DNA of 58,689 nt from JAICMB01 sp035295125 (GTDB lineage Bacteria > Acidobacteriota > Terriglobia > Bryobacterales > Bryobacteraceae), in the NCBI GenBank assembly GCA_035295125.1, contig DATGJP010000109.1, forward strand, positions 1 to 58,689, read 5' to 3'. How positions within the stretch are numbered: position 1 is the stretch's first letter; every line of letters begins with the position of its first letter. This document shows, piece by piece, positions 34,001 to 44,972 of the stretch. Both the position numbers and the translations under genes were made by a program. A model generated the notes under the pieces. It made no database searches. It was not told the DNA's origin and was given only the letters and a program-made list of their open reading frames with translations.

Positions 34001-34945
34001 ATGTCCAAGAATCTGCCTTCATTGGTGTTCCGCCGCGGCCGGTTAATACTGTTCGCAGCTTGCCTGCTGCTAACGAACTGCCAGAAGAGACAACCCTCAA
34101 ACGTCTTCCATGTCGATCCCGAGCTGGCAAAGTACATCCCGGCCGACGCCGTCTTCCTGCTCGGCGTGAATGCCGACGCGATCCGGAACACGCCCGTTTA
34201 CCAGAAATACATCGCCGCACTGAACCTTCCAAACCTGGCGCAGTTCACCCAACAGACCGGCCTCGACCCGCGGAAAGACATCTCCCAACTGCTTTCGGTG
34301 TCAAACGGTAAAACGGGTGTCCTGTTGGCACGCGGAAATTTCAACCCGGCTGACCTGGAGCACAGGCTCGAATCAGGAGGCGCCAGGCGTTCCACCTACA
34401 ACAGCCACAATCTGTTTGGTGACGACACGCGCTCGGTCGTCATTTTGAACGGAAGCACGGCAATCGCAGGCTCGACAACTGTCGTCAAGGGCGTTATTGA
34501 CGCCGGCAGTCATGGCAGCACTCCTCCCGCTTTGACGGAGCGAGTCAAATCCATTCCAGCGGATTCCCAGATTTGGGCGGCCCTGGTAGGAGGCACACCG
34601 AACTTGAACGTAGGCGTGCCGGAAAACAGCAATCTCGGCAGCGTCATCCGGCTCTTCCGCGGGATCGACAGCGCCGCCCTGGGAATCGACCTTCGCAACG
34701 GCCTCGATTTGACCGCAAACGCAATCTGCCGATCCGATCAGGATGCCAAACGGCTGCACGACGCCCTGAAAGGGATTATCGGCCTGGGGCGGCTCAGCAC
34801 TCCGGACAATCAGCCGGACCTGCTGAAGCTCTACGACGCGATCAAGGTGGAGCAGCAACAAAGCAAGGTGGACGTCACTGCTCAGGTCCCTCCCGACCTC
34901 ACGAATCGTTTTATCGATTTATGGGTGAAGGGTCGCGGGAAATAG
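34001..34945 (+). CDS. Putative lipoprotein of the ABC operon
   Basis: 314 residues with a lipoprotein signal (RLILFAACLLLTNC, lipobox LTNC near residue 27). The mature part resembles exported proteins with an opening ELAKYIPADAVFLLGVN and repeated alpha/beta units. It starts directly after the permease stop, so it is part of that transcript and probably of the same machine. Its last 35 bases overlap the end of the convergent GNAT gene at 34911. Confidence 0.75.
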   Translation: MSKNLPSLVFRRGRLILFAACLLLTNCQKRQPSNVFHVDPELAKYIPADAVFLLGVNADAIRNTPVYQKYIAALNLPNLAQFTQQTGLDPRKDISQLLSVSNGKTGVLLARGNFNPADLEHRLESGGARRSTYNSHNLFGDDTRSVVILNGSTAIAGSTTVVKGVIDAGSHGSTPPALTERVKSIPADSQIWAALVGGTPNLNVGVPENSNLGSVIRLFRGIDSAALGIDLRNGLDLTANAICRSDQDAKRLHDALKGIIGLGRLSTPDNQPDLLKLYDAIKVEQQQSKVDVTAQVPPDLTNRFIDLWVKGRGK

Positions 34946-35429
34946 CGTATCGCACAAGCTGCAGGCCGTCGTACTCGAAAGGGGTTTCCAGGCGGAGCCC
35001 AATCTTTTCCATGATGTGTGTTGAAGCGACGTTTTCAGGCCGGGCTACCGAGACAATCCGCCGCAAACCTACTCGCTCCAAGGCGTCCCGAAGCGCAACC
35101 GTGGCCGCTTCCGTTGCGAGGCCGCGGCCCCAGTATGCCGGAGCCAGCCACCAGCCAATCTCCGGTTCCGGGTAATCACGAAAAGAACCGACGCCGCAAA
35201 ATCCAATAAACTCTCCGCCGGGTTTCAGAAGCAGCCGCCAACGGCAGTAGCCACGCTCGACATACCTTTGCGACTCACGATTGACAAATGCTTTGATCTG
35301 CTCGTCGGTCCAGGGCACGCCTCCCGTGATGTAGCGCATCACCTCGGGGTCGGTCGCAATGGGACGGAATACCTCCCAATCGGAGGGTTCCCACTTTTCG
35401 AGGATGAGGCGTTCTGTTTCGAGGACCAT
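34911..35429 (-). CDS. GNAT acetyltransferase (RimJ/RimL type)
   Basis: 172 residues beginning MVLETERLILEKWEPSDWE, the usual start of this family that acetylates N-termini, ribosomal proteins or small amines. The acetyl-CoA motif is AYWGRGLATEAA, with VARPENVASTHIMEKIGL after it. The ATG at 35429 is one base after the phosphatase stop, so it is coupled to the ftsH-phosphatase transcript. It overlaps the convergent lipoprotein gene by 35 bases. Confidence 0.88.
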   Translation of the reverse strand: MVLETERLILEKWEPSDWEVFRPIATDPEVMRYITGGVPWTDEQIKAFVNRESQRYVERGYCRWRLLLKPGGEFIGFCGVGSFRDYPEPEIGWWLAPAYWGRGLATEAATVALRDALERVGLRRIVSVARPENVASTHIMEKIGLRLETPFEYDGLQLVRYAISRDPSPINR

Positions 35430-35430
35430 T

Positions 35431-36065
35431 TCAGGCGGGCACGAGCTCGGAGGGATGTTCGATCGCGTAGTCGGGTTTGAGTCGAAGAAGATCCTCACGC
35501 TGCCCATACCCGTAGAGGACCGCACAGGTCCTCACCCCAGCGCGGCGTCCCGCTTCCATGTCGGCGGGAGAATCGCCCACCAGGAGGCAGTCTTCCTTGC
35601 CGGCGCCGAGGGCCTCGAGTGAAGCAAAGATCACGTTGGGTTCAGGTTTCGCCGGGAATCCATCGGTGCCCTGCACGTGATTGAAGTACGGCAGAAGCCC
35701 GAACTTCTCGAGTACGATTCTTGTCGTCGGCGTTCCCTTCGTGGTCGCGGTCGACTTTCGCCCAGGCAAAACAGCGAGCATCTCGGCAACGCCGGGATAG
35801 CGCTTCGTCATGCCGTGGTTCCGCGCCGGATAAACCTGGCGATAGTGGACGATCAGGTCGTCAACCTGCTGGTCCGTGTATTCGGGGAAAAGATCTTGAA
35901 AGAGATCGATCAGGTGACGGCCGATATAACCGCGCAGGAACGCATCTTCAACTTCGCTGCATCCGGTCGATTTCAGCACCTCCTGGATGGCTCCGCATAT
36001 ATCGCACGCGGAGTCCACCAGGGTGCCGTCTACGTCGAACAGGTAGACAGGGAAGGCTGGGACCA

Positions 36066-36066
<1 letters not shown>
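35431..36066 (-). CDS. HAD hydrolase, phosphoglycolate phosphatase-like
   Basis: 211 residues with the four HAD motifs: FDVDGTLVDS (nucleophile D11), the ATTKGT segment, K167-like lysine in FPAKPEPNV, and LLVGDSPADMEAG. An alpha-helical cap lies between motifs 1 and 2. It would hydrolyse a small phosphate ester; phosphoglycolate is the most usual substrate. The ATG overlaps the ftsH stop by one base. Confidence 0.9.
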
Positions 36067-37973
<1,907 letters not shown>

Positions 37974-38041
37974 GCCTTCTCCCTACGAACGTACTTCCCC
38001 CACCCTTCACCACATTGGACGTTATCCATGACGTAACCGAT

Positions 38042-39430
38042 TCAACTTCGGTTTGCAACGGAGTCGATAATCCGGAGTACCGTCTGAGAGCCTTCCCCCG
38101 CTCGAAACTCCGCCGCTGGGCCGAAACGCCGACTCCAAACAATTTCACCCTCATACGTAAGGATCGGCCAAACATGACGTTCCCACAAGGGTATACGGGC
38201 CTCCTGAAAGAGGGTTTTGAGCTTGCGTTTGCGGGAATGACCCACTGTGCAGTACTGATCACCGGGTCTCCAGTTACGCAATTCTAACCGACCGGGCGGA
38301 GCGATACGTTGCCAATCTAGTTCATCCTCAAGGATATCATATGTTTGCGGATTCTCTTCGGCTCCCGGGGGCGTTTTCAGCTTTAATTCGATAAGTCCAG
38401 CATTGTTAGGTAGTTCCACCGAGGCTGGAGGTTGGACGCTCAGGCGAAACTCGGGTTTCTCGAAGGTTCTTTGAGTCGTTGGCTTGATCCGGATCTGGTC
38501 GAAGGAACGCGTGATCTCAAGACCGGGGACGTAAACCTGCCCGTGCCCACCCCTGGAACGCGCCATTTCCAGAACGGCTTCTATGTGCTCGAAGCTAATC
38601 CCCCGCAGGTCGCCTTTTTGAGCTGCCATTTCCCGGCGAAGCCTCCTTCGAGCCACCGCCCGGTCCCGCAAGTCGTTCACATTGAGATTACGTTGCCAAT
38701 CCGTCTGCGAGATGTAGCTTTCCCACCAGTCCTCCTCATCTCGGGCGACTTCGGCAAGATTGGCCAGGATGTCAGGAAGCCCCGGGTTGTACTCGGCCTG
38801 GAGCCGGGGCAGGAGTTCGTGACGGATGCGGTTGCGGACGTAGGCCCGATCGTCGTTCGTGGAGTCTTCCTGCCAGGCAATTCCCCGTTCGCCCAACCAA
38901 TTCAGCACCTCGTTTCGAGTTACATAGAGTAACGGACGGACGATTCCTTCCCTTGTCGACGGGCGAATTCCGGACAGGCCGGCGAGCCCAGAGCCTCGGA
39001 GGAAGCGGTAGAGCACTGTTTCGGCCTGGTCGGATCGGGTGTGCCCCGTCGCGACGCGTTTCAGTTCGCCGCTTTTCAGCAGCTCGTGGAAGTAGGCATA
39101 TCGAGCAAGTCGTGCCTCCTGTTCAAGGTTGCCACCCCGGGCAGGGACGTCGACATCGCGGTGGTGAATTGGGACGGCAAAGGCATCGGCTAGCTCGTGG
39201 ACGAAGCGGGCATCGCGATTGGCGGCTTCGCCGCGAATATGATGGTTGACGTGAATGACTGAGAGTTGCAGATTCCAGCGTGAGGCCTGTTCCCGGAGAA
39301 CGTGCAGGAGGCAAACAGAATCGGCGCCTCCTGAGACTGCCACGCCGACACGCTGACCCGGGTTGAACATCGAGAACCTCTCGATCGCATTAAGGACACA
39401 GTTCTCGAATTGTCCCCCGTGTTGATTCAT
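38042..39430 (-). CDS. tilS: tRNA(Ile)-lysidine synthetase
   Basis: 462 residues with the PP-loop VAVSGGADSVCLLH near residue 30, followed by HVNHHIRG and ATGHTRSDQAETVL, which bind ATP and tRNA. It changes C34 of tRNA-Ile2 to lysidine so that the tRNA reads AUA. The C-terminal third has the small tRNA-binding domains. ATG overlaps the stop of the ORF6N gene by four bases, and ftsH follows 68 bases later. Confidence 0.95.
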   Translation of the reverse strand: MNQHGGQFENCVLNAIERFSMFNPGQRVGVAVSGGADSVCLLHVLREQASRWNLQLSVIHVNHHIRGEAANRDARFVHELADAFAVPIHHRDVDVPARGGNLEQEARLARYAYFHELLKSGELKRVATGHTRSDQAETVLYRFLRGSGLAGLSGIRPSTREGIVRPLLYVTRNEVLNWLGERGIAWQEDSTNDDRAYVRNRIRHELLPRLQAEYNPGLPDILANLAEVARDEEDWWESYISQTDWQRNLNVNDLRDRAVARRRLRREMAAQKGDLRGISFEHIEAVLEMARSRGGHGQVYVPGLEITRSFDQIRIKPTTQRTFEKPEFRLSVQPPASVELPNNAGLIELKLKTPPGAEENPQTYDILEDELDWQRIAPPGRLELRNWRPGDQYCTVGHSRKRKLKTLFQEARIPLWERHVWPILTYEGEIVWSRRFGPAAEFRAGEGSQTVLRIIDSVANRS

Positions 39431-39966
39431 CTGAAGCCGATGCGGCGTTTCGGTGGGACTGGAGGGATCGGTCGAGGTTCCAGCAATTTCTCGACGATCA
39501 GGAACACGCGTTTGATTTGCTTGCCCTGATGGTGTTGTTCCTTCTTCAGCTTTTCGAGGTGAATGGCAAGATCACGATTCGTCGCTAACGTTTCGCGCAG
39601 CTTGACGAATGCTCGCATGATCGCGATGTTGACTTTTACGGCTCGTTCGCTTCGGAGAACCGATGAGAGCATCGCCACACCCTCCTGAGTGAACGCGTAC
39701 GGGCTGTAACGGCGACCGCCGCGGCCATCGTTTGAGGTCACAATTTGTGACCTCAAAGAATCAGCTTCCGGGCGCGTAAGCTGGAACATGAAGTCGGCCG
39801 GGAAGCGATCGACATTACGGCGAACCGCCTGGTTTAGAACCTTGGTTGGAACTTCGTACAGTTCGGCGATTTCTCTATCTATCATCACCTTTCGTCCGCG
39901 GATGAGATAGATTCGTCGTTCCACCACCAGAACCGGCACTGAAACGATGTTAGATTTTGCTGGCAT
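39427..39966 (-). CDS. ORF6N-domain protein (antirepressor-like)
   Basis: 179 residues beginning MPAKSNIVSVPVLVVERRIY, with the ORF6N signature MIDREIAELYEVPTKVLNQA, RFPADFMFQLT and YAFTQEGVAMLSSVL. A helical C-terminal half (about 120-165) follows. ORF6N domains are DNA-binding modules best known from phage antirepressors such as KilA-N relatives, but also occur as stable chromosomal genes. Here it sits between the hydrolase (seven bases) and tilS (overlap of four), so it belongs to that transcript. No phage genes are near. Confidence 0.82.
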   Translation of the reverse strand: MPAKSNIVSVPVLVVERRIYLIRGRKVMIDREIAELYEVPTKVLNQAVRRNVDRFPADFMFQLTRPEADSLRSQIVTSNDGRGGRRYSPYAFTQEGVAMLSSVLRSERAVKVNIAIMRAFVKLRETLATNRDLAIHLEKLKKEQHHQGKQIKRVFLIVEKLLEPRPIPPVPPKRRIGFR

Positions 39967-39973
39967 TGGCGCC

Positions 39974-41353
39974 TCAGCTAATTTGTGCGCGCTCGCCCGC
40001 TTCGACCTCACTTAAAAACTCGAGAAGCAGCCGGTTGACCTCCGCAGGACGTTCCTGCTGGATCCAGTGGCCGGCTCCGGATATCAGCTCTTTCCGCCAG
40101 AGATTGGGCACATTCTCGTCCAGTGCCTCATACTCCTCATCCAGGAATTCCAGGACAGCGTCTTTCTCGCCCGCGATGAACAGCGTCCGATGGAGCAGTT
40201 TGGCGCCATCGAGAAACGGCGTCAGCGACCAGTTGCGATCCGTGTTGCGGTAGTAGTTCAGGCCACCGGTAAATCCCGTACGCTTGAATTCGCTCTCGAG
40301 AAAATCCAGGTCTTTGCTCGTGAGCCAAGGCGGCAGGCTTGTCGGAAACGCGTGGCGGGGGGAAGGATTCGCGGGATCGCTCACCAGCTTCCAACGCCAC
40401 TCCGCACGCGCATCGCCCGACGCGCTCCACAGGCCCGCCAATAAGCGGCCCCGAACATCGGACGCCATAACCGAGTCGGCCTGCGGAGAACGGAATGTGG
40501 CCTGATAAAAGACTCTTCCCGGATATTTCTGTTGTTCCCATTGCGTCTGGCTGAACGCGCGCCTTGGCGTGTATGGCACGCTCAGCAGCGCAACTGCTCG
40601 GAACAGATCGGGACGAAGCAGGGAGGCATAGGACGTTATCCAGGCACCCCAGTCGTGTCCTACGATGACCGCTGGAGCCTCGTCCATCGCATTAATCAGG
40701 CCGACAATATCGCCGACGAGTTGAAAAATATCGTAAGCTTCGACAGGCGCAGGGCGATCCGTCTGACCGTACCCGCGCATGTCCGGTGCGACTACGTGAT
40801 AGCCTGCCTCCGCCAGTGCGCTGATTTGATGGCGCCATGAATACCACGATTCCGGGAACCCGTGACACAGCAGGACCAGGGGTCCCGATCCCGCTTCCAC
40901 GTAGTGCATTCGTATTCCGTTGGTCTCGACAAAGCGGTGGTGCGTTTGTCCGTCCCACGGCTCGGCTTCGATGTCATCGGCTCGGACCTCGGAGTTGAGA
41001 AGCTTCCGCGCGTCATCGAAATAAGACGCCGGGACCATGAGACGCAACCCACTCAGATCCCACTTTGACGACTCGTCCTCCACGTAGCAAGGAATATTCG
41101 CGGATCTCAAGACAGATTGCGCGAGCTTCGCCTCGCCGGTGGCGTGGAAGGTGCGCACTACAATCGGTTCGTCTCCGCGATCCGGCTCCGGCTCAGATGT
41201 GCGGCTGTCGCTGGGAGTTAGTCCCCGGCGACGAATCTCCTCGTCATAACAGTGTCGAGCAACCTCGCCGAGGTCGTCTCTTTCTATCGCGACAAGTTCC
41301 TCATCCGACAGACTCGCGTAGTGCTGCCGCAATTCGTCCGCGCTGACTCTCAT
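39974..41353 (-). CDS. Fusion: DUF2007-like domain + epoxide hydrolase
   Basis: 459 residues from the ATG at 41353, which has GGAGG upstream. Residues 1-45 form a helical segment (SADELRQHYASLSDEELVAI); residues about 60-130 match the DUF2007 putative signal-transducing domain (VVRTFHATGEAKLAQSVL, YVEDESS); from about 150 an alpha/beta hydrolase runs to the end with oxyanion motif HGFPES, nucleophile motif VGHDWG, an acid in the EKDAVL region and histidine in GAGHW. The WYSWRHQI after HGFPES points to soluble epoxide hydrolases. The fusion is unusual; the first part may localise or regulate the enzyme. Confidence 0.85.
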   Translation of the reverse strand: MRVSADELRQHYASLSDEELVAIERDDLGEVARHCYDEEIRRRGLTPSDSRTSEPEPDRGDEPIVVRTFHATGEAKLAQSVLRSANIPCYVEDESSKWDLSGLRLMVPASYFDDARKLLNSEVRADDIEAEPWDGQTHHRFVETNGIRMHYVEAGSGPLVLLCHGFPESWYSWRHQISALAEAGYHVVAPDMRGYGQTDRPAPVEAYDIFQLVGDIVGLINAMDEAPAVIVGHDWGAWITSYASLLRPDLFRAVALLSVPYTPRRAFSQTQWEQQKYPGRVFYQATFRSPQADSVMASDVRGRLLAGLWSASGDARAEWRWKLVSDPANPSPRHAFPTSLPPWLTSKDLDFLESEFKRTGFTGGLNYYRNTDRNWSLTPFLDGAKLLHRTLFIAGEKDAVLEFLDEEYEALDENVPNLWRKELISGAGHWIQQERPAEVNRLLLEFLSEVEAGERAQIS

Positions 41354-41411
41354 GGTCGCCTCCATAGTATCGAACACCGTGGTCAACGAATTGCACAGCA
41401 ATCTCATCAGA

Positions 41412-43787
41412 ATGGAAGTCTTCCACTCGGTTTGGAACGACCTCCGGACCGCGTTGCGAGTTCTGAGCAAAAGCCCCGGCGAAACGGCCCTTTGCATTGT
41501 TTCAATTGCCCTCGGAATCGGTTTGACTGCGGGCATGTTCAGCGCGGCTGACGCGACTCTGTTGCGTCCTCTGCCCGTGCACGATCCGCGGCGACTTTTT
41601 CAACTCGTCTCGTTCGATCCAGATGGAAGCGTCACCTCATACCGTCTGGAAGACTACAACGAAATGACATCCGTCGCAGCAGGCTTAGGTGAACTGGCCG
41701 CTTATCAGCGCCGCTCGGTGATGATGGTTACGGGTGATGAGAACGAGTCAGTTCCGGCGCAACCTGCCACGGAGAACTACTTCTCGGTGGCAGGCGTTAA
41801 GCCTTTGTTCGGAATCGCGACGGTGGCGTCCATAGACGGACACCCGCAAGCTGTGCTTAGTTACAGGCTGTGGCAGAGGCGGTTCGGCGGCTACATGAAC
41901 GTCGTGGGTAAGACCGTCCTCTTGAACAAGAAACCGTTCCTCATTGCCGGTGTCATGCCGAGAGAATTCACCGGTCTGCTCCGAGGGCGAACCAATGACG
42001 TATGGACCAGTCATGAAGCATGGTCAACAGTGTTCAGCGATGACTACGATCAATTCGAAATCGTAGCGCGGCTAAACCCGGGCATTACACCGCAGCGTGC
42101 AATGGCGCAACTGGATGCCGCGATCCGGGGCCCAGGTAAACGCAGGCCGGCGCGTGCCGGTAGTCCCGGAACGATTCTCGCAGCAAGGTTTGCTCCAAAC
42201 TGGACCGCCAACGTAATATTCGGCGGCGGTTTCCTGCTCTCTCTTTCGCTCGTCCTGTTTGTTGCCTGTGCAAATGTCGCGCAGTTTCGCCTGGCGCGGA
42301 CGGAAACGCGCAGAAATGAGATGGGCGTTCGGCTCGCCCTTGGTGCGGGAACCAAGCGGATTGCACAGCAGTTGTTACTTGAGACAAGCCTGATTGCGTT
42401 GCCGGGTGCAGCTTGCGGAGTCCTTCTGGCGAGGATGCTGATGGACAAGACATCGCAGTTTCTCGCCTCCATCAATGCGTCTCTGGATTTCGGGATTCGC
42501 CTCGATTACCGGGCGCTCGCGTACGTAATCTTCGCGGTCGTCCTCGCGGTGCTTTTCTCCGGCCTGGCGCCAGCCCGGCATGCGGTCCGCCTGGGCGTCG
42601 CCGAGATGCTGAAATGTCCCATGGGCGCCACAGGTTTCCGACGAATCTGGGGGAGCGACGTGATGCTTATGGGACAGGTCGCGGTCAGCATCGCTCTGTT
42701 CGGTTTAGGCAGCCTGTATCTGGTGAGCCTGCGCAACGCCCTCGCAATCCGGCCCGGATTCGACCCGCAGAAGAAGATCCTGGTCATGACCGTGGCGCCG
42801 GGTTGGCGCATCGGTACAGGAAGATGGTGTGAACAGATCTGTGCGCGGCTCGCGAACGTCGCGGGCGTGCGCGACTCAACGTTTGCTCGAAGATTTCCTC
42901 TCAGCGGCGTGGGTGGCGGGTTAACGGCTCGAGTCGGGATACTGGGAAGACAACCGTTCACCGTCCCGTTGAATAACGTCGGCGACAAATACTTTGGACT
43001 GATGGATACCCGAATTCTTGCGGGACGCGGCATCGGCGGCGTCGACCAGCCGGGGAGCGCCCCAGTGGTAGTGATATCGCAGGAATTCGCCCGACAGGCG
43101 TTCCCGGTTTCAAACCCCATTGGGCAATGGCTGAAAATCGACAGCGAAGCAAGGCAGATTGTCGGCGTGGCCGAGAACGGGCCTGCGAATTACTTGCGTG
43201 AACCTCCCCAGCCCTATTTGTGGCTGCCCTTTAACCAGGCGCCGTCGAACGACATCACCTTGATCGTGGAAACACTTGACGACCCGCAGAAGATGGCGAA
43301 TGTACTCCGCCGTGAAGTGAAGGATTACGATCCGGGCGTCGAGATCCTTTCCTCAGAAACTTTAAGGCATAAGATGGACGGTTCGCTCTCCCCCGACCGG
43401 ATAATGGCAGACATCAGCGGTGGTCTGGCAATGTTCAGTGTGCTGCTCACGGCTGCCGGGCTTTTCGGCGTGCAGCAATATGCAGTCAACCGCAGGACAC
43501 ACGAGTTCGGATTGCGATTGGCTCTGGGAGCGTCCCCGATCGCAATCCAACGTATGGTGTTGACGGACTCTGTTCGTATTGCCGCGTGGGGAATTCCGAT
43601 GGGTTTACTGCTACTGTTTGCGGCCGCGCGCTCCACCGGGTCGTGGTTGCTGGGGATCTCTCCGCTCAACCCGTTTATCTACGCGTTCAGCGCGGCTGCG
43701 GCGCTTGCGCTAGCGTTAATCGCGGCATGGTTGCCCGCAGTACGCGCAATACACATCGACCCGGCCGAGGCGCTTCGAGCCGAGTAG
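41412..43787 (+). CDS. FtsX/MacB-type permease of the ADOP kind
   Basis: 791 residues with the N-terminus VWNDLRTALRVLSKSPGETA, an MacB periplasmic core domain (about 50-250), then two sets of FtsX-like membrane segments (RNEMGVRLALGAGTKRIAQQ and THEFGLRLALGASPIAIQRM). This is the duplicated orphan permease layout abundant in acidobacteria. The start ATG was chosen by the family N-terminus; an earlier in-frame ATG at 41352 shares a CATG with the opposite hydrolase start. No cognate ATPase gene is adjacent. Confidence 0.88.
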   Translation: MEVFHSVWNDLRTALRVLSKSPGETALCIVSIALGIGLTAGMFSAADATLLRPLPVHDPRRLFQLVSFDPDGSVTSYRLEDYNEMTSVAAGLGELAAYQRRSVMMVTGDENESVPAQPATENYFSVAGVKPLFGIATVASIDGHPQAVLSYRLWQRRFGGYMNVVGKTVLLNKKPFLIAGVMPREFTGLLRGRTNDVWTSHEAWSTVFSDDYDQFEIVARLNPGITPQRAMAQLDAAIRGPGKRRPARAGSPGTILAARFAPNWTANVIFGGGFLLSLSLVLFVACANVAQFRLARTETRRNEMGVRLALGAGTKRIAQQLLLETSLIALPGAACGVLLARMLMDKTSQFLASINASLDFGIRLDYRALAYVIFAVVLAVLFSGLAPARHAVRLGVAEMLKCPMGATGFRRIWGSDVMLMGQVAVSIALFGLGSLYLVSLRNALAIRPGFDPQKKILVMTVAPGWRIGTGRWCEQICARLANVAGVRDSTFARRFPLSGVGGGLTARVGILGRQPFTVPLNNVGDKYFGLMDTRILAGRGIGGVDQPGSAPVVVISQEFARQAFPVSNPIGQWLKIDSEARQIVGVAENGPANYLREPPQPYLWLPFNQAPSNDITLIVETLDDPQKMANVLRREVKDYDPGVEILSSETLRHKMDGSLSPDRIMADISGGLAMFSVLLTAAGLFGVQQYAVNRRTHEFGLRLALGASPIAIQRMVLTDSVRIAAWGIPMGLLLLFAAARSTGSWLLGISPLNPFIYAFSAAAALALALIAAWLPAVRAIHIDPAEALRAE

Positions 43788-43793
43788 ACCCGG

Positions 43794-44972
43794 CTAAGCG
43801 AGCGCCTGCTCCAGGTCGGCGATAATGTCGTCCACGGACTCGATCCCCGCGCACAACCTCACCACTCCATCGTGTATGCCCAACCTCTGCCTTTGCCGAG
43901 GCGAAATGTCGCGGTGCGATGCAATCGCCGGGTAGAGGAGCAGGCTGTGCACGTCGCCTAAAGACGTCCCGCGCAAGACGAGTTTCAGGCGATCCATAAA
44001 CCGGAAAACGTCATCCCTGGTGGCGTCCTTGATCTCGAACGTCACGATCGCGCCGTACAGTCCTTCCGGCATCATACGAGCGATGGCCGCAGCATCGGGG
44101 TGATTCGGATCGGCGAGGTAGTGGACGCGTGCAACCCTCGGATGGGTTGCCAACCATGTCGCGATCCGACAGGCATTCGAACACTGCCGTTCCATTCGCA
44201 ACGGGAACGTTTTGATGCCACGCATGGTCAGATAACACTCGAAAGGACCCATCACGGGCCCGATGGTCCGTGACATTGTCCGTGCCAACGCAGCATGCTC
44301 TTCATCACCGACCAGGACCCCGCCCAACACGTCGCCGTGCCCGGCCAGGAACTTAGTCACGCTATGCACAACGATGTTCGCGCCCAATTCCAGCGGTCGC
44401 ACCAGAAGCGGGGTCGCGAACGTGTTGTCGACCACCAGGGCCGCGCCCGCCGCCCGCGCAAGTTCCGCGATCCGAGGCATGTCGCCGACCCGCAGCAACG
44501 GATTGGAGATGGTCTCCATGATGACGCAGCCAGGCTTGTACTCCGCAATCGCGCGCTCCACGGCCCCAACGTCGCAGATGTCGACGAAATCGACCTCCAC
44601 ACCCAACGGATCCAGGACGGTATTCAGCAGGCTCGTGGTCGCCCCGTACAGCGCATTCGCCGCCAGAACCCCTTTGCGCCGGTCCGTAAGCGCCGTGAGC
44701 AGCGCCATGTGAATCGCTGTCATCCCCGACGCGCACGCCAGCGCTCCGTAGCCGTTTTCGAGCGCCGTCATGAGTTCTTCGAGCGCGGCAGTCGTGGGAT
44801 TGTCGTACCGCCCGTATGAAAATCCCGTCTCCTCGCGACCCATCACGCGGTCCAATTGCGCGGTGCTCTCGTACAGGTACGTCGTCGCGCTATAGATCGG
44901 CGTGGTTACCGGAATCGCCGTCGCGGGTTTCTTGCGATCGCCCGCATGCACGGCCTTAGTTTCAATCTTCAT
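43794..44972 (-). CDS. Cys/Met metabolism PLP enzyme (cystathionine gamma-synthase/lyase-like)
   Basis: 392 residues of the fold-type I trans-sulphuration family. The N-terminus MKIETKAVHAGD, the substrate loop YSATTY, GRYDNPTTAALEE, ASGMTAIHMALL, DNTFATP and the PLP lysine in HSVTKFLAGHGD are all present. Sequence alone does not separate gamma-synthase, gamma-lyase and methionine gamma-lyase. Its ATG overlaps the cysS stop by four bases, so cysteine charging and sulphur amino-acid metabolism share a transcript. Six bases separate its stop from the convergent permease gene. Confidence 0.9.
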   Translation of the reverse strand: MKIETKAVHAGDRKKPATAIPVTTPIYSATTYLYESTAQLDRVMGREETGFSYGRYDNPTTAALEELMTALENGYGALACASGMTAIHMALLTALTDRRKGVLAANALYGATTSLLNTVLDPLGVEVDFVDICDVGAVERAIAEYKPGCVIMETISNPLLRVGDMPRIAELARAAGAALVVDNTFATPLLVRPLELGANIVVHSVTKFLAGHGDVLGGVLVGDEEHAALARTMSRTIGPVMGPFECYLTMRGIKTFPLRMERQCSNACRIATWLATHPRVARVHYLADPNHPDAAAIARMMPEGLYGAIVTFEIKDATRDDVFRFMDRLKLVLRGTSLGDVHSLLLYPAIASHRDISPRQRQRLGIHDGVVRLCAGIESVDDIIADLEQALA

